A stretch of DNA of 64,000 nt from Algoriphagus sp. NG3 (GCF_034119865.1 NZ_CP139421.1:2108001-2172000), one strand, 5' to 3'; counted from the stretch's first letter, positions 36,293 through 45,851 are shown. Numbers and translations are program-made. The notes: generated by a model from the sequence alone, not told the origin.

Positions 36293-37054
36293 TTAAGGTT
36301 GTTTCTTATACATTCGATAAATAGAACCAAACTTATCGGCAAGAAAATACTTCATAAAATCAAGTGGGAAGGAATCTTTCCCTACGGATTTGGGAGAAGC
36401 AATGAGCCTTTGGAAATATTTCTTAAGGGCCATGGTAAAATTCTTATCATGCAGATAATCCCTTTCCTGTTTCCAGGTATGATTCCAAAGATGAACGGTA
36501 TAGGTTTCGGGCTTGATAAAATATTTGAAATGATTACCCCTTTTGGCATAAGGAAGCGGATAGAAATATTCTTTTGGAAACACTTTAATATGTTCCCTAT
36601 CCAGTGAAGCATTTAGATATTTGGGGATATCCAAAGGATCAAAATAATCAAATTCTACAGTCTTATATCCTTCAAGTAAGCCCTTAATTACAGGATGTTT
36701 TGGTGCTGCTCCAATGATAGCCGCATTCAGACTTTGTTTTTTTTGTTCTCCGATAAAAAAATCAAAGGAAAGCAAGTCATCTAATGTTTTGATAACCATC
36801 ATATCCGTATCCAGATAAATCCCACCTTCCTCATAAAGGGCATATAATCGGCATACGTCAGAGACAAAGGCAAATTTGCCAAGAGCATATGCTTTTGCTG
36901 CAAATGGATAGCCTGAATAATCAAAGTTGTGCTCATTCCATAGGTTGATTTCATAATCAGGTAAAACTTCCTTCCAAGACCTGATACAATTAAGTTCCAA
37001 ATCTGTCATAGAGTTCTGTCCAAACCAGCAATAGTGAATGCGTTTGGGAATCAA
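36293..37054 (-). CDS. GT32-like glycosyltransferase (Gly_transf_sug, DXD)
   Basis: A 253-aa protein of the capsular-polysaccharide/OCH1-like group. IPKRIHYCWFGQ at the N-terminus, FVSDVCRLYALYEEGGIYLD and the DXD motif DTDMM are the hallmarks of the Gly_transf_sug family. TVHLWNHTWKQERD near residue 200 is the usual late His/Trp block. It transfers a hexose or N-acetylhexosamine; the linkage is unknown. The start overlaps the upstream GT2 gene by four bases. Confidence 0.88.
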   Translation of the reverse strand: MIPKRIHYCWFGQNSMTDLELNCIRSWKEVLPDYEINLWNEHNFDYSGYPFAAKAYALGKFAFVSDVCRLYALYEEGGIYLDTDMMVIKTLDDLLSFDFFIGEQKKQSLNAAIIGAAPKHPVIKGLLEGYKTVEFDYFDPLDIPKYLNASLDREHIKVFPKEYFYPLPYAKRGNHFKYFIKPETYTVHLWNHTWKQERDYLHDKNFTMALKKYFQRLIASPKSVGKDSFPLDFMKYFLADKFGSIYRMYKKQP

Positions 37055-38058
37055 AATGAGAAAAGATTGATTTTTACCAAAATCCGCCTTAGTCTAATTG
37101 CGCTGTCAACACCTAACCAATAAGAAGCTAAAAGAAATTTGGATTTGGAAAAATTAAATCCAAACGATGAATTTAACAGTTTGATTTCTCCTAACGATTT
37201 TTGAGCTAGTTGAGGATATTTACCAATCACCTGAATAAAATAGCTCTCGAAGATTTGACTTAAAGCTTGCCTAGTTTGTTTATGATCTTTCTTTCTAAGT
37301 AAAGATTGTTTACATTTAACCAAACTTTCAAATAAAGATGAATAGCTTTCAAAACTCTCCGACCTACTTTTATGGCTAACATCCGGTCTTCTATAAAATG
37401 CTAGTACTGTGTCGACAAATTTTAGTTTTTCAGTATCAACCAATACTCGCGTAAAATATTCTCCATCCTGGTTTCTAACGAGTGATTCATCCCAACCACC
37501 AGAATGGATATGGCAATTCCTAGAGATTAAATAGGCATGAGGAGGGATAAAAGTTTTTAAGCTCCATATCTTTAAAAGTAATCCAATCCCATCATCAGGG
37601 AATCCATCCCACCTTTTATTTTCCCTTTTATTTTCAGAGCTTGTTAGAAATTCCTTTCTCCACTCAGAGCTTTCAAAGCTATACCAATTCACGATTGAAA
37701 CATTTTCTTTATCACTATTATATATTGATTGGATTTGCAATTCAATTTTCATAGGGCACAGCAAATCATCGGAATCCAACCATTGGATATAATCCCCGGA
37801 AGATTGTTCAAAGGCATAATTTCTCGCCGCGTTTCCCCCTCTTTTTCTATTTTTCGGTCGCTTGAAGATCATTATCCTTGAATCTTTTTGTGAATAGGAT
37901 TCAAGGATCTCCCAAGACCTGTCGGTACTATGGTCATCAACAATAATACATTCCCAGTTAGTGTAGGTTTGAGTCAACACTGAATTCAAAGTTTCTCTTA
38001 AATAGGCCAACTTATTATAATTCGGCACCAGAATTGACACTTTAGGGTTATAAGTCAT
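37051..38058 (-). CDS. GT2-family glycosyltransferase
   Basis: A 335-aa GT-A enzyme: VSILVPNYNKLAYLRETLNS, CIIVDDHSTDRSWEILESY, NAARNYAFEQSSGDYIQW and LDSDDLLCPMK (DSD site), then WDESLVRNQDGEYFTRVLV. It shares the QDGEYF block with the GT2 at 30186. A Ser/Lys-rich C-terminal 80 residues are helical. It overlaps the methyltransferase upstream by 11 bases, so expression is tightly coupled. Confidence 0.88.
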   Translation of the reverse strand: MTYNPKVSILVPNYNKLAYLRETLNSVLTQTYTNWECIIVDDHSTDRSWEILESYSQKDSRIMIFKRPKNRKRGGNAARNYAFEQSSGDYIQWLDSDDLLCPMKIELQIQSIYNSDKENVSIVNWYSFESSEWRKEFLTSSENKRENKRWDGFPDDGIGLLLKIWSLKTFIPPHAYLISRNCHIHSGGWDESLVRNQDGEYFTRVLVDTEKLKFVDTVLAFYRRPDVSHKSRSESFESYSSLFESLVKCKQSLLRKKDHKQTRQALSQIFESYFIQVIGKYPQLAQKSLGEIKLLNSSFGFNFSKSKFLLASYWLGVDSAIRLRRILVKINLFSF

Positions 38059-38719
38059 TTTTGCGTAAAACTATTGTATAACCTGTTTTTTCCAAAAAGA
38101 CTAATCCATTTTTAGTAAGTCTCCAAAAAATAGAGTTTACAAACCTATTTAAAATATTATTTGGTTTTAAATTTGTCAAATTGAATCTTTCAAAATTATC
38201 TCTATACCTAAACACCAATTTGGTCAATTTATAGCTACTGGAAACGGCAGGTCTAGTCAGGTTATTGCTATCAACTCCACATAAATACTTTTCAAAAATT
38301 TGTGGATTATAAGGTTTGACATGAGATAAGTCATTATAAAAATTCTCCCAAAGCATTGGAGTTGAAATAACAATATTTCCTCCAATTTTCAAAGTACGAT
38401 CCATCTCTATTAGAAATTCGTATAATTCTTGAGGATTCAAATGTTCCACAATATGACTACAGTGAATCAAATCAAAAAAATTACTTTCAAAAGGTATTCT
38501 AGGAATATTTCCGAAAAAAACGTTCTCATATTTTCTTCTGAGAAACTCAACTGTTTCGGAATTTCCCTCCAATAAGAAAAAGTCACTCCTTTCACAATAT
38601 TCTGAAAAGGCACCAATTCCAGGCCCCACATCTAAGACTTTAGAATCTTCGGCTATTAATCTTTTTGCTATCTCGAAAAATGGTTCTCTACTTTGGGTAA
38701 TATACTTTTTATCTATCAT
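38048..38719 (-). CDS. Class I SAM-dependent methyltransferase
   Basis: A 223-aa methyltransferase. VLDVGPGIGAFSEYC (about 29-43) is motif I, FFLLEGN the acidic strand, and FDLIHCSHIVEHLNPQELYEFL the post-II/motif IV region. It sits one base after wzt. In ABC-exported O-antigens a methyltransferase next to a Wzt with a C-terminal domain can cap the chain end to signal export (E. coli O8/O9a type). That role is plausible here but unproven; it may instead methylate a sugar within the repeat. Confidence 0.82.
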   Translation of the reverse strand: MIDKKYITQSREPFFEIAKRLIAEDSKVLDVGPGIGAFSEYCERSDFFLLEGNSETVEFLRRKYENVFFGNIPRIPFESNFFDLIHCSHIVEHLNPQELYEFLIEMDRTLKIGGNIVISTPMLWENFYNDLSHVKPYNPQIFEKYLCGVDSNNLTRPAVSSSYKLTKLVFRYRDNFERFNLTNLKPNNILNRFVNSIFWRLTKNGLVFLEKTGYTIVLRKNDL

Positions 38720-38720
38720 T

Positions 38721-39962
38721 TTAGATTAGATTCCACTGTGAATTCGTTATTACAGGATAGCCGTTGAACGTACAAACTGGGCCATTTTGAATTATTTCAC
38801 CTGGACTTACCTCAATTTTCATTATTTTTGGTAAAAAATCATAGGCTACCCCCTTCGAACCTAGCCATAGATTGAGATAGTAAATTCCGCTAATCAAAGG
38901 TAAACTATCAATGTTGGAGGTTATTCGGTTTATCCCTTTCTTTAATTTAAAAACCTGGCCCACATGGCCAGAATAAAATTGTAATATTGGCTGATTTTCT
39001 ATAGTAGTAATTGTTATAGCAAACTCTACCATCCTCTCTAATACTAAACTTTTCACTTCTATTGAAAATTCGACATTTGCACCTGTTTTTAGATAATCTA
39101 CGATTTCGAACCTATTAATATAAATCTCTTTATGATTTGATTGAGAGTTCAAAAAAACTAGAGAACCCGCTTTTGCGCTATTAATTAAGTATTTCTCTAA
39201 AGTAAGTGAGACGTCTGCAAAATTTTTCACTTCACCATCTTCTAAAAACAATCCCTTTTTACATAGATTCCTAACCATCGCAAGATTATGACTCACAAAC
39301 AACACCGTTCTCCCCTCCTTTTGACTGACATCCTCCATTTTACCTAAGCATTTCTGCTGAAACTCAAAATCCCCAACCGCCAATACCTCATCAATAATCA
39401 AAATCTCAGGTTCCAAATGGGCTGCTACAGAGAATCCCAACCTGACCCGCATACCTGAAGAATAGAACTTGACCGGGGTATCCACATACTTTTCTACCCC
39501 TGAAAAGTCTATAATTTCATCCAATTTTCGGTCGATTTCCTTTTTGGTCATCCCAAGGATGGTCCCGTTCATATAGATGTTTTCCCGACCTGTCAGCTCG
39601 GGATGGAATCCGGTACCGACTTCCAATAGGGCGGCTACACGACCATTCATTTCTATCCTACCGGAAGTGGGTTCAGTGATTTTGGATAAAATCTTGAGCA
39701 AAGTAGATTTACCTGCCCCATTCTTACCGATAATTCCCAATACTTCTCCCTGCTTGACTTCAAAGCTTACATCTTTGAGTGCCCAGTGTACAGACTCGCT
39801 ATCCTCCCCGAATTTGCCAAGGCTTTTGATACGCTTAAAGTTCTCTACCGGGGCTTTGAAGTTATTCCAAAGTTGCTGGGCAAAGGTATCCGCCTTTTTT
39901 TCCTGCAGGCCAATTCGGTAGCGTTTGGAAAGGTTTTCTACTTTGATGATGGTGTCAGACAT
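38721..39962 (-). CDS. wzt: Polysaccharide ABC exporter ATPase (Wzt-like) with C-terminal carbohydrate-binding-type domain
   Basis: A 413-aa protein. The ABC domain (about 1-250) has Walker A GKNGAGKST (79-87), signature YSSGM (167-171), Walker B ILIIDEVLAVGD (187-198) and switch His225. An insert before the Walker A (about 20-55) is usual in Wzt/TagH. Residues about 265-413 form an extra beta-rich domain matching Wzt_C, which in characterised systems binds the terminal modification of the polymer. It pairs with the upstream permease to export a finished undecaprenyl-linked polysaccharide across the inner membrane. Confidence 0.9.
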   Translation of the reverse strand: MSDTIIKVENLSKRYRIGLQEKKADTFAQQLWNNFKAPVENFKRIKSLGKFGEDSESVHWALKDVSFEVKQGEVLGIIGKNGAGKSTLLKILSKITEPTSGRIEMNGRVAALLEVGTGFHPELTGRENIYMNGTILGMTKKEIDRKLDEIIDFSGVEKYVDTPVKFYSSGMRVRLGFSVAAHLEPEILIIDEVLAVGDFEFQQKCLGKMEDVSQKEGRTVLFVSHNLAMVRNLCKKGLFLEDGEVKNFADVSLTLEKYLINSAKAGSLVFLNSQSNHKEIYINRFEIVDYLKTGANVEFSIEVKSLVLERMVEFAITITTIENQPILQFYSGHVGQVFKLKKGINRITSNIDSLPLISGIYYLNLWLGSKGVAYDFLPKIMKIEVSPGEIIQNGPVCTFNGYPVITNSQWNLI

Positions 39963-40015
39963 TCTTTGAAAAGCAAAAGGATAAATTCAGAAAGCTGAAA
40001 AGTTTAATTTGGGTT

Positions 40016-40831
40016 TTAAGCGACATCAGCGAACACTTTCTCCATCCTTCGGAAATATAACAGTCCAAAAACAAACAGTAAACCAGCCACTATAGCCCCT
40101 GGCCAGATCCACTCCCAAGGCATGGGACGGCTGAGAAACATGGCACGGATGCCTTCGATGACGCCCACCATGGGGTTAAGGGAATAGAGAAACTGATATT
40201 GTTCTGGTACTGCTGTGGTGCTGTAAACCACAGGGGCTCCGTAGAGCAAGAGTTGGACAATAAAGCCTAGCGCATACTTGACATCACGGTACTGTACTGC
40301 CATGGCAGACAGGATCATTCCAATCCCAAGAGAAGTCATCAGCAATTGAATCAAAAGGATAGGAAGCCAGATAATTCCTACTCCCGGCATGACTTTGAAG
40401 TAGATCAAGAGAACAAGTAAGACTACAAAAGAGATGATAAAGTCGAGAAGTTTGGAAAAGATCGCAGCCAAAGGCAAAATCAATCTTGGGAAATAGACTT
40501 TGGTGATCATCCCTGCATTGGCGACAAGGCTGTTGGCTGATTCGGATAGGGTTCCTGAAAAGTAATTCCATGGCCATAAGGCCAAGTAAGAAAACAAGAT
40601 GTATGGCATCCCATCTGAATCCACCTTGGCCAAACCTCCAAATACTACCGTAAAAACCAACGTAGTAAATAAGGGCTGAATTATCGCCCATCCTACTCCT
40701 AATATGGATTGCGCATAACGGGCTTTGATTCCCCTGACGGTAAGGAAATATAGCAGATCTTTATATCTCCAGAGTTCTTCAAAGTCTATGACTTTCCAGC
40801 CCTTGGAAGGTTCTATTATGGTCTTATTCAT
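40016..40831 (-). CDS. wzm: Polysaccharide ABC exporter permease (Wzm-like)
   Basis: A 271-aa ABC-2 type permease with six hydrophobic segments. ELWRYKDLLYFLTVRGIKARYAQSILG is the typical N-terminal interfacial region, and GVIEGIRAMFLSRP lies before the last membrane span. The open frame extends 24 codons upstream, but the ATG at 40831 starts at MNKTIIEP, the usual place for this family, and overlaps the preceding methyltransferase by 8 bases. It forms the channel with the ATPase that follows 53 bases later. Confidence 0.9.
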   Translation of the reverse strand: MNKTIIEPSKGWKVIDFEELWRYKDLLYFLTVRGIKARYAQSILGVGWAIIQPLFTTLVFTVVFGGLAKVDSDGMPYILFSYLALWPWNYFSGTLSESANSLVANAGMITKVYFPRLILPLAAIFSKLLDFIISFVVLLVLLIYFKVMPGVGIIWLPILLIQLLMTSLGIGMILSAMAVQYRDVKYALGFIVQLLLYGAPVVYSTTAVPEQYQFLYSLNPMVGVIEGIRAMFLSRPMPWEWIWPGAIVAGLLFVFGLLYFRRMEKVFADVA

Positions 40832-41564
40832 AAATGAAAAATTTATCCGGAATAGATTTAATGTCCCATAGAACCATTGATTTATCAGCAAATCTTCCTT
40901 CATCTCCCATATACTCTTCCATGATAATTTCTTTTGGGCTTCCCAAATTTAAAGGCATTATCGCCAAATTTAAAGGCCTCCAGTCTCCTGTTGTAATATT
41001 TATATTTTTGGATCTGTTAGTAAAGCTTGTAGTCAAAAGGTATTTGGCTCCTGATCTTTTAATATTGTTTAATGTCTTTTTGATATCATCAAAGGAAAAA
41101 TGGACTAGGCAATCTCTGCACAATATTAAATCTACTTGGGTTAAAGGATCAGAGATAATATTTCCATAGCGAAACTTCACCCCTGTTTTATAGCTGTATT
41201 TGGACTTGTTCTTATGGACAAGTTCCTCTACTATATCGATTCCCAAATAGTTTATCCCCTCCAAATTCACCAGATTCATCCAGTTAAAATCTCCACAGGG
41301 TGCATCTAAAATGCTGGTTACATTATACTTCTGAAAGAGATGATCTAATTTTCCAATCATAACGTTTGTCTGATTAAAATTAGAACCTGGTCCTGAAACA
41401 CTTTCTTTGGATCCCCAAGAGTTTTCATTATAAATTTTTGAAAACACTTCCTTAGTATTTAAATCAGCCATATTAATTTTCCTTTCTTTCTGAAAAAAAT
41501 TATAAAAATTAATTAAAAAAGCTGGTGTTGAATTTTTAAGGAAGATTTTAATTTTTTGATTCAT
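40824..41564 (-). CDS. Class I SAM-dependent methyltransferase
   Basis: A 246-aa protein starting at ATG 41564; an upstream TTG at 41588 is less likely. SILDAPCGDFNWMNLV is motif I (LDxxCGxF), YLGIDIVEEL motif II, and VDLILCRDCLVHFSFDDI the motif IV/post region. Family members of this 'DAPCGDFNWM' type occur widely near glycan genes. It is the first gene of the wzm/wzt operon, with a gap of more than 500 bases upstream, so the operon promoter is probably just right of 41564. A chain-capping role with Wzt_C is possible. Confidence 0.82.
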   Translation of the reverse strand: MNQKIKIFLKNSTPAFLINFYNFFQKERKINMADLNTKEVFSKIYNENSWGSKESVSGPGSNFNQTNVMIGKLDHLFQKYNVTSILDAPCGDFNWMNLVNLEGINYLGIDIVEELVHKNKSKYSYKTGVKFRYGNIISDPLTQVDLILCRDCLVHFSFDDIKKTLNNIKRSGAKYLLTTSFTNRSKNINITTGDWRPLNLAIMPLNLGSPKEIIMEEYMGDEGRFADKSMVLWDIKSIPDKFFIYE

Positions 41565-41769
41565 GAAGCACTTAAATTTTTTTAGCAAAACCTACCATAA
41601 ACCCGTTGTTCGATACTGCAAGTCAGCCAATTTCTTTCCCAGATTCCATCAAGGTAGCTATCATATTCGTGACGTGGGGGAAGAAAGGGTTTGGGTACGG
41701 GGATCAATTGTTAGCTATTTAATTAGATCAAAAACTCAAAAACATGCACTTGGTAGGGTTTAGCAGTTG

Positions 41770-42075
41770 GATACTTCGACTTCGCTCAGTACAAGGGTTG
41801 TAAGATTAAGGGTTGAGATTTCTGCTCCGCCGCGGCGGAAAGATTATTACCCGGGATCAATAGGATGGCACTTGACCGTTCGTGAGACACGAACGGGGGG
41901 CGGAATTTCTCAATTAATCGATGACTCAGTGGTTACCATAGGGTCATTTCCAGCCACGGGCTGGCAGGCGACGACGAGGGACGAGGAGGAGAAATCTCAT
42001 GATGTGTTGCGGTGGAGATTTCTCCCGCTGGTCGAAATGACGGAGAATTCCCGACAAGTGCAGCTCCTTCGTCTG
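41770..42075. repeat. Dispersed repeats upstream of the glycan operon
   Basis: The 41565-42112 gap holds TTCGACTTCGCTCAGTACAAG (41776), a CCGTTCGTG-AGA-CACGAACGG hairpin (41876-41896), and two facing copies of the GAGAAATCTC/GAGATTTCTCCC...CGAAATGACGGAG repeat (about 41988-42045). No gene is apparent. The bases between 41565 and 41760 may include the operon promoter, but no clear TAnnTTTG was identified. Confidence 0.8.
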
Positions 42076-42112
42076 CCTGCCGAAGGCATGGAAATGACGG
42101 GCGACACAGCAC

Positions 42113-43540
42113 TCAATACTCTCGCAAATATTTTTTTCTTCTGCCATAGAAGAAGAAAGCTATAGCTCCCCATACCACAGCCAGCACCGCATAGGCAGTT
42201 AGGGAAATGTATTCGGGATAGTGGATGGCCCACTTCTGTATGGAGAAGGAATTGACTGCATCGCTCCCCCTATTTTCCAGAAAATCCTGCAGGCCAGAGG
42301 AATTGATGGGTAACCAGGCCAGGGATACCAGCAGGGCAAAGAAGCCCAGCAGCAGCAGTTCCTTAGTAGTCCAACTGTATTTCTTCAGTGCCTTGATCAG
42401 CACCCCTACCCAGATAGGGATCCAAGGTGCCAATGCGGAGATTTTAAAGAATACCGCGAATACCAGTCCCAGAACCAGGATGATGACAATGGCCCAGCCT
42501 AAACCTGCGAGTTCCGGGTAAAACCTGTGCAGAAATACCAGCGTGAGGACGGCCGGGAGCCCCCAGTGCAGTCCGGTGCTGATGATAAAATCCCAGGGAA
42601 ATCTCAGGGAACCTGTTCCACTTTCCCGAAGGAAGCGCGCTATTCCCAAGCCTTCATTTTCCCCGGATAGTAAGACCAGAAGCAGCAGTATCCCCGCCAG
42701 TCCCATAATCCCCTTGCTCAGTCTGTCGGTTTTGGTCCTTTTTTTCAGCTGGGCAATGGCCAAGGCCCAGTTGATCGGGTTCTGCTTGGCACCCAATACT
42801 ATGAGTAAAGGAATGGAGATCAGCGCAAGGACATGGAAGAGTTGTGCGCCCCAGGGCTGCTCTCCCCAGCCCCAGAGGCCCCATCCCAGTGCTGCAATAA
42901 ATAAGGGGATAATAAGGCAAAGGAAGGCAGGGAGAAGGGATTTTGGTCTTTTCCCTTCGTAGTATTGGAGTTTATCGCCCGGCAAGAAGAGCATCAGCAT
43001 CCCTGAAATAAGCAATAAGGGTGACACGAACATGCCCAGGAGGGAAACCATCCCCAGTTTGAACTTCTCGTAGCGCAGGAAGTAATTCATCTGCCCCATT
43101 CCCAGGGCGAACGCCATCAGGTCTGGGGTGAAGGGCTGGTACCATACGGATTTCAGCCAGGCGAAGTTGAAGAACATCAGGATAAAGCCTATGCTAATCT
43201 GGGCGGTGTTCAGGCGTAGTTTTTTGCTGATTCTAAAGTACCAGTAGATCGCCAGGGCCAGGTAGATCACCTGCCAGATGATCATGCCGTTTCTCAGTGC
43301 TTCGTCGTTTTTGACGATATGGAATGCCGAAAAGGACAGGTTGAGTAAGGCAAATGGCAGGATCCTGGTGAGTTGGACCAGGTTATAGCTGGCGTTTTCT
43401 ATGTTGTCGAGGAAGAACCTGCCCACTTCCCTGTAGAAGACCCCGTCTCCGAAGGCACCCTCATTTACGGGTACTTTCTCGCCGTTGATCTGGATAAGAG
43501 CGATGAGGAGAAGGAAGGAAATCAGGAGGGCTTTTCTCAA
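42113..43540 (-). CDS. Polytopic membrane protein of unknown function
   Basis: A 475-aa inner-membrane protein with about 11-12 hydrophobic segments. The first loop, VPVNEGAFGDGVFYREVGRFFLDNI, and later WYQPFTPDLMAFALGMGQMNYF suggest a GT-C-like architecture (acidic residues in the first periplasmic loop), but no family motif is certain. It lies just outside the glycan operon on the same strand and could add lipid-linked sugars or be unrelated. More G+C-rich than the glycosyltransferase block. Confidence 0.6.
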   Translation of the reverse strand: MRKALLISFLLLIALIQINGEKVPVNEGAFGDGVFYREVGRFFLDNIENASYNLVQLTRILPFALLNLSFSAFHIVKNDEALRNGMIIWQVIYLALAIYWYFRISKKLRLNTAQISIGFILMFFNFAWLKSVWYQPFTPDLMAFALGMGQMNYFLRYEKFKLGMVSLLGMFVSPLLLISGMLMLFLPGDKLQYYEGKRPKSLLPAFLCLIIPLFIAALGWGLWGWGEQPWGAQLFHVLALISIPLLIVLGAKQNPINWALAIAQLKKRTKTDRLSKGIMGLAGILLLLVLLSGENEGLGIARFLRESGTGSLRFPWDFIISTGLHWGLPAVLTLVFLHRFYPELAGLGWAIVIILVLGLVFAVFFKISALAPWIPIWVGVLIKALKKYSWTTKELLLLGFFALLVSLAWLPINSSGLQDFLENRGSDAVNSFSIQKWAIHYPEYISLTAYAVLAVVWGAIAFFFYGRRKKYLREY

Positions 43541-43574
43541 GTTGGGAGTTGAAGGTTAAGGGTTAAGGTGGAAA

Positions 43575-43745
43575 GAAGGAGATTTCTTCTCCGCCGCGGC
43601 GGATCGAATTGACGGATGGGTACTACGTGTCATTTCGAAGGAGGTACGACTGAGAAATCTCTGCAGGTATCCCTATTGAGATTTCTCCTCGCATTAGTGG
43701 ATGTAGTTCGTCAAGTGTTCCGTTTCGCTCGTCGAAATGACGGGG
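43575..43745. repeat. Dispersed 'GAGATTTCTCC...CGAAATGAC' repeats
   Basis: GGAGATTTCTTCTCCGCCGC, GTGTCATTTCGAAGGAGG, GAGAAATCTC, GAGATTTCTCC and CGTCGAAATGACGGGGAATT lie in both orientations and fill the gap between the membrane protein and the GNAT gene. The region is non-coding. Confidence 0.8.
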
Positions 43746-43774
43746 AATTCCCGATGTTTCAATTAATCCATGGC

Positions 43775-44305
43775 TCAGTGGCTCTGGAAGTCAATGTTCC
43801 AATAGTGGTAGATATATGTTTTTTCCGAAGGTTTATATCCTAAGGATTTGTAAAGTCCGCAAGCTGGAATATTGGATTCCTGAGTAGGGATCAGAATCTC
43901 CCTTGCTCCTTCTTGCCAGCATTCGAACTCGGCAGCTTTAACCAGTTTTTTTCCCCAGCCTTTTCCTTGATGCTTTTCAGACACTGCGATCAGTCCAATC
44001 GATCCTCTTGACAGTTCCACACTTACAGTTACCATTCCTGCCAAGTCAGGGGCAGCATAGACCTGGTTAGTTTCCCATGCTTTACCGATCCAGATTTTAT
44101 AGAGTTTTTGAAACTCACCCTGTTTGAGACGGGGGTCGGTCTGAAAGCGGGAGTGAATTCCACTTAGGTATGCAAGTTGCTCCAGGTTATTGTTTAGCCC
44201 ATCCTTATAGAGCTCTATTTCTGGCTGTTGGTAAGGATGTATCAGCTCTTTTTGGAAGACAACCTTTGTATCCACCTTCAGTATTTCACGGCTATTAAAT
44301 TCCAC
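43775..44305 (-). CDS. GNAT-family N-acetyltransferase
   Basis: A 176-aa protein. LIAVSEKHQGKGWGKKLVKAAE contains the acetyl-CoA pyrophosphate loop (Q-x-x-G-x-G), preceded by the beta-4 strand VTVSVELSRGSIG and followed by NIPACGLYKSLGYKPSEKTYIY. The pattern is that of WecD-like amino-sugar acetyltransferases. With the nearby glycan genes it may acetylate a dTDP-amino sugar; other acceptors cannot be excluded. It is separately spaced from both neighbours. Confidence 0.82.
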   Translation of the reverse strand: MEFNSREILKVDTKVVFQKELIHPYQQPEIELYKDGLNNNLEQLAYLSGIHSRFQTDPRLKQGEFQKLYKIWIGKAWETNQVYAAPDLAGMVTVSVELSRGSIGLIAVSEKHQGKGWGKKLVKAAEFECWQEGAREILIPTQESNIPACGLYKSLGYKPSEKTYIYHYWNIDFQSH

Positions 44306-44459
44306 CGGAGTATTTGAAAAAAGGTAAACAAGCTGGAAAGCTTTTGCGGAAAAAAGAAAATCTTCTTCCTTCCAACCCCTCCCGATCGTGTTTTTCCCAA
44401 CAGGGTAGTTAAAAAGTGATGAATCAAATGGGAGGTGTGTTACTTGTTTTTTCAGGGTA

Positions 44460-44755
44460 TTGTTTGGTTAGGAGATGGGAGACGTGGGATGTCCGCTGTT
44501 GGTGTTTAGGGTTAAAGGTTGGAAAGTTTGAAGTTAGAAGTTAGAAGTTAGAAATTGGAAAGTTCGAAGGTTTGAAAGTTAAAGGAACGGTACTGCTAAC
44601 TGCGACTGATGACTGCGACTGATCACTTGGACTGACTTACTTTTTACTTGTCACCTCCTACTATCTTGGCTCTGGGTTCTTGCTTCTCGGCTCTTGATTC
44701 TAGCTACTTGATACTTGATACTGATATCTGAGACTGCTTATTGCTTAACAATCCC
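44460..44755. repeat. Mosaic period-7 array
   Basis: Runs of related heptamers, for example GTTAGAA GTTAGAA (from about 44534), then ACTGCGACTGAT blocks, then CTCTTGATTCTAGCTACTTG and ACTTGAT ACTTGAT. The purine-rich half comes first and the pyrimidine-rich half follows. Fills the 44306-44767 gap. Confidence 0.8.
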
Positions 44756-44767
44756 TTTTCAGTCTTC

Positions 44768-45274
44768 TCAACTACCAAAGACCAGAATCCCCTGAATATC
44801 CCCGGGATCTTCTTCGAGAATGGATACTTCCACTTTCCGCTGTACTTTCTCGTAGGTTTTTTCCTTGAGGAATTCCAGGTATTCCTTGTCCAGATCTTTG
44901 CCGATAAGGATCATCTGAATAGTTCCGGAGTCTATGCCCTTCGCATAATCCCCCACTATATAAGCCATCTGCACCTCTCCCATCCTGTTGACGATGCGCT
45001 CCATCAGGTCATCCAGTCCCAGGAACTTGGATACCATACCCTTGATTTCGTCAAAGAAGGGGTGTCCGGTATTCGCCTTATACATCTTGGTCTTACCCTC
45101 GTCTTCCGAGACCAGCAGACCGGCTTCGGTAAGGCGGTTCAGTTCCACCCTTACCGAGTTGGTGGACTCATCAAATTCCTTGGCCAGTGACCTCAGGTAC
45201 CCGGTATTGGTATGGGAAAAGAACTTCAGGAGAAGTTTGATGCGTGTTTTGGAAGTGACTAGGGAATCGAGCAA
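44768..45274 (-). CDS. Winged-helix (ArsR-like) transcriptional regulator
   Basis: A 168-aa protein. The N-terminal half (about 5-75) is a wHTH: TSKTRIKLLLKFFSHTNTGY, LRSLAKEFDESTNSVRVELN as helices 2-3 and LLVSEDEGKTKMYKAN as the wing. The C-terminal half (about 95-168; AYIVGDYAKGIDSGTIQMILIG) resembles a degenerate nucleotidyltransferase-like fold. Similar proteins stand at the edge of polysaccharide clusters in Bacteroidota, so it is a candidate regulator of the glycan operon (inference). Confidence 0.75.
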   Translation of the reverse strand: MLDSLVTSKTRIKLLLKFFSHTNTGYLRSLAKEFDESTNSVRVELNRLTEAGLLVSEDEGKTKMYKANTGHPFFDEIKGMVSKFLGLDDLMERIVNRMGEVQMAYIVGDYAKGIDSGTIQMILIGKDLDKEYLEFLKEKTYEKVQRKVEVSILEEDPGDIQGILVFGS

Positions 45275-45289
45275 GGGAGGGAGGGGCGG

Positions 45290-45680
45290 TGTATGGAGTG
45301 GTAAGTCGTAAGTGGTAAGTGGTAAGTGGTAAGTAGTTAGTGGTCAGTGGTATGTAGTCAGTGGTCAGTAGTCAGTAGTCAGTGGTCAGTGGTCAGTGGT
45401 TAAATGTTAAATGTTAAATACAGTGCTGATAACTTCAACTGGGATGCTTCTTACTTTTCACCTCTTACTATATTGGGGTTGGATGTCCGGTGTTGGAAGT
45501 GGTAAGTAGTAAGTGGTAAGTGGTAAGTGGTAAGTTGTTAAAGAAAGTCTGAAAGCTAGAGTGAGAAAGCTGAAAGCCTGAAATCCAACCTATTCTTGAT
45601 TCTTACCTACGGCAGGCAAGCTTGATTCTAGCTACTTGATATTGATAACTTTTGCTATTGTTGGATGTTGGAGGACCGGA
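45290..45680. repeat. Mosaic period-7 array with GTGGTAA/GTGGTCA core
   Basis: At 45296-45420 heptamers succeed one another: GTGGTAA several times, then GTGGTCA, AGTAGTC variants and TTAAATG TTAAATG TTAAATA. Further period-7 words (GTAAGTG type) run from 45490 to 45540. A GCAGGCAAGCTTG hairpin fragment interrupts it at about 45610. No gene. Confidence 0.85.
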
Positions 45681-45806
45681 GAAGGGAGACAGAAATTTCT
45701 GCTCCGCCACGGCGGATCGAAATGACCCGAAATTTAACCAATGTTGAGTTTCCTCTCAATAGGCTCCGTTCCAAATGACTCGAAATATTAATAGGCTTGC
45801 TTTAGA

Positions 45807-45827
45807 CCGTTCGTGTGACACGAACGG
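45807..45827. repeat. CCGTTCGTG / CACGAACGG dispersed hairpin
   Basis: A 9-bp perfect stem with a TGA loop. Further copies with an AGA loop lie at 41876-41896 and 62844-62864, and partial ones in the 391-bp array and at about 50661. All are intergenic. Confidence 0.85.
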
Positions 45828-45851
45828 TGGCGGAGAATTGGTTGAGTTTTG

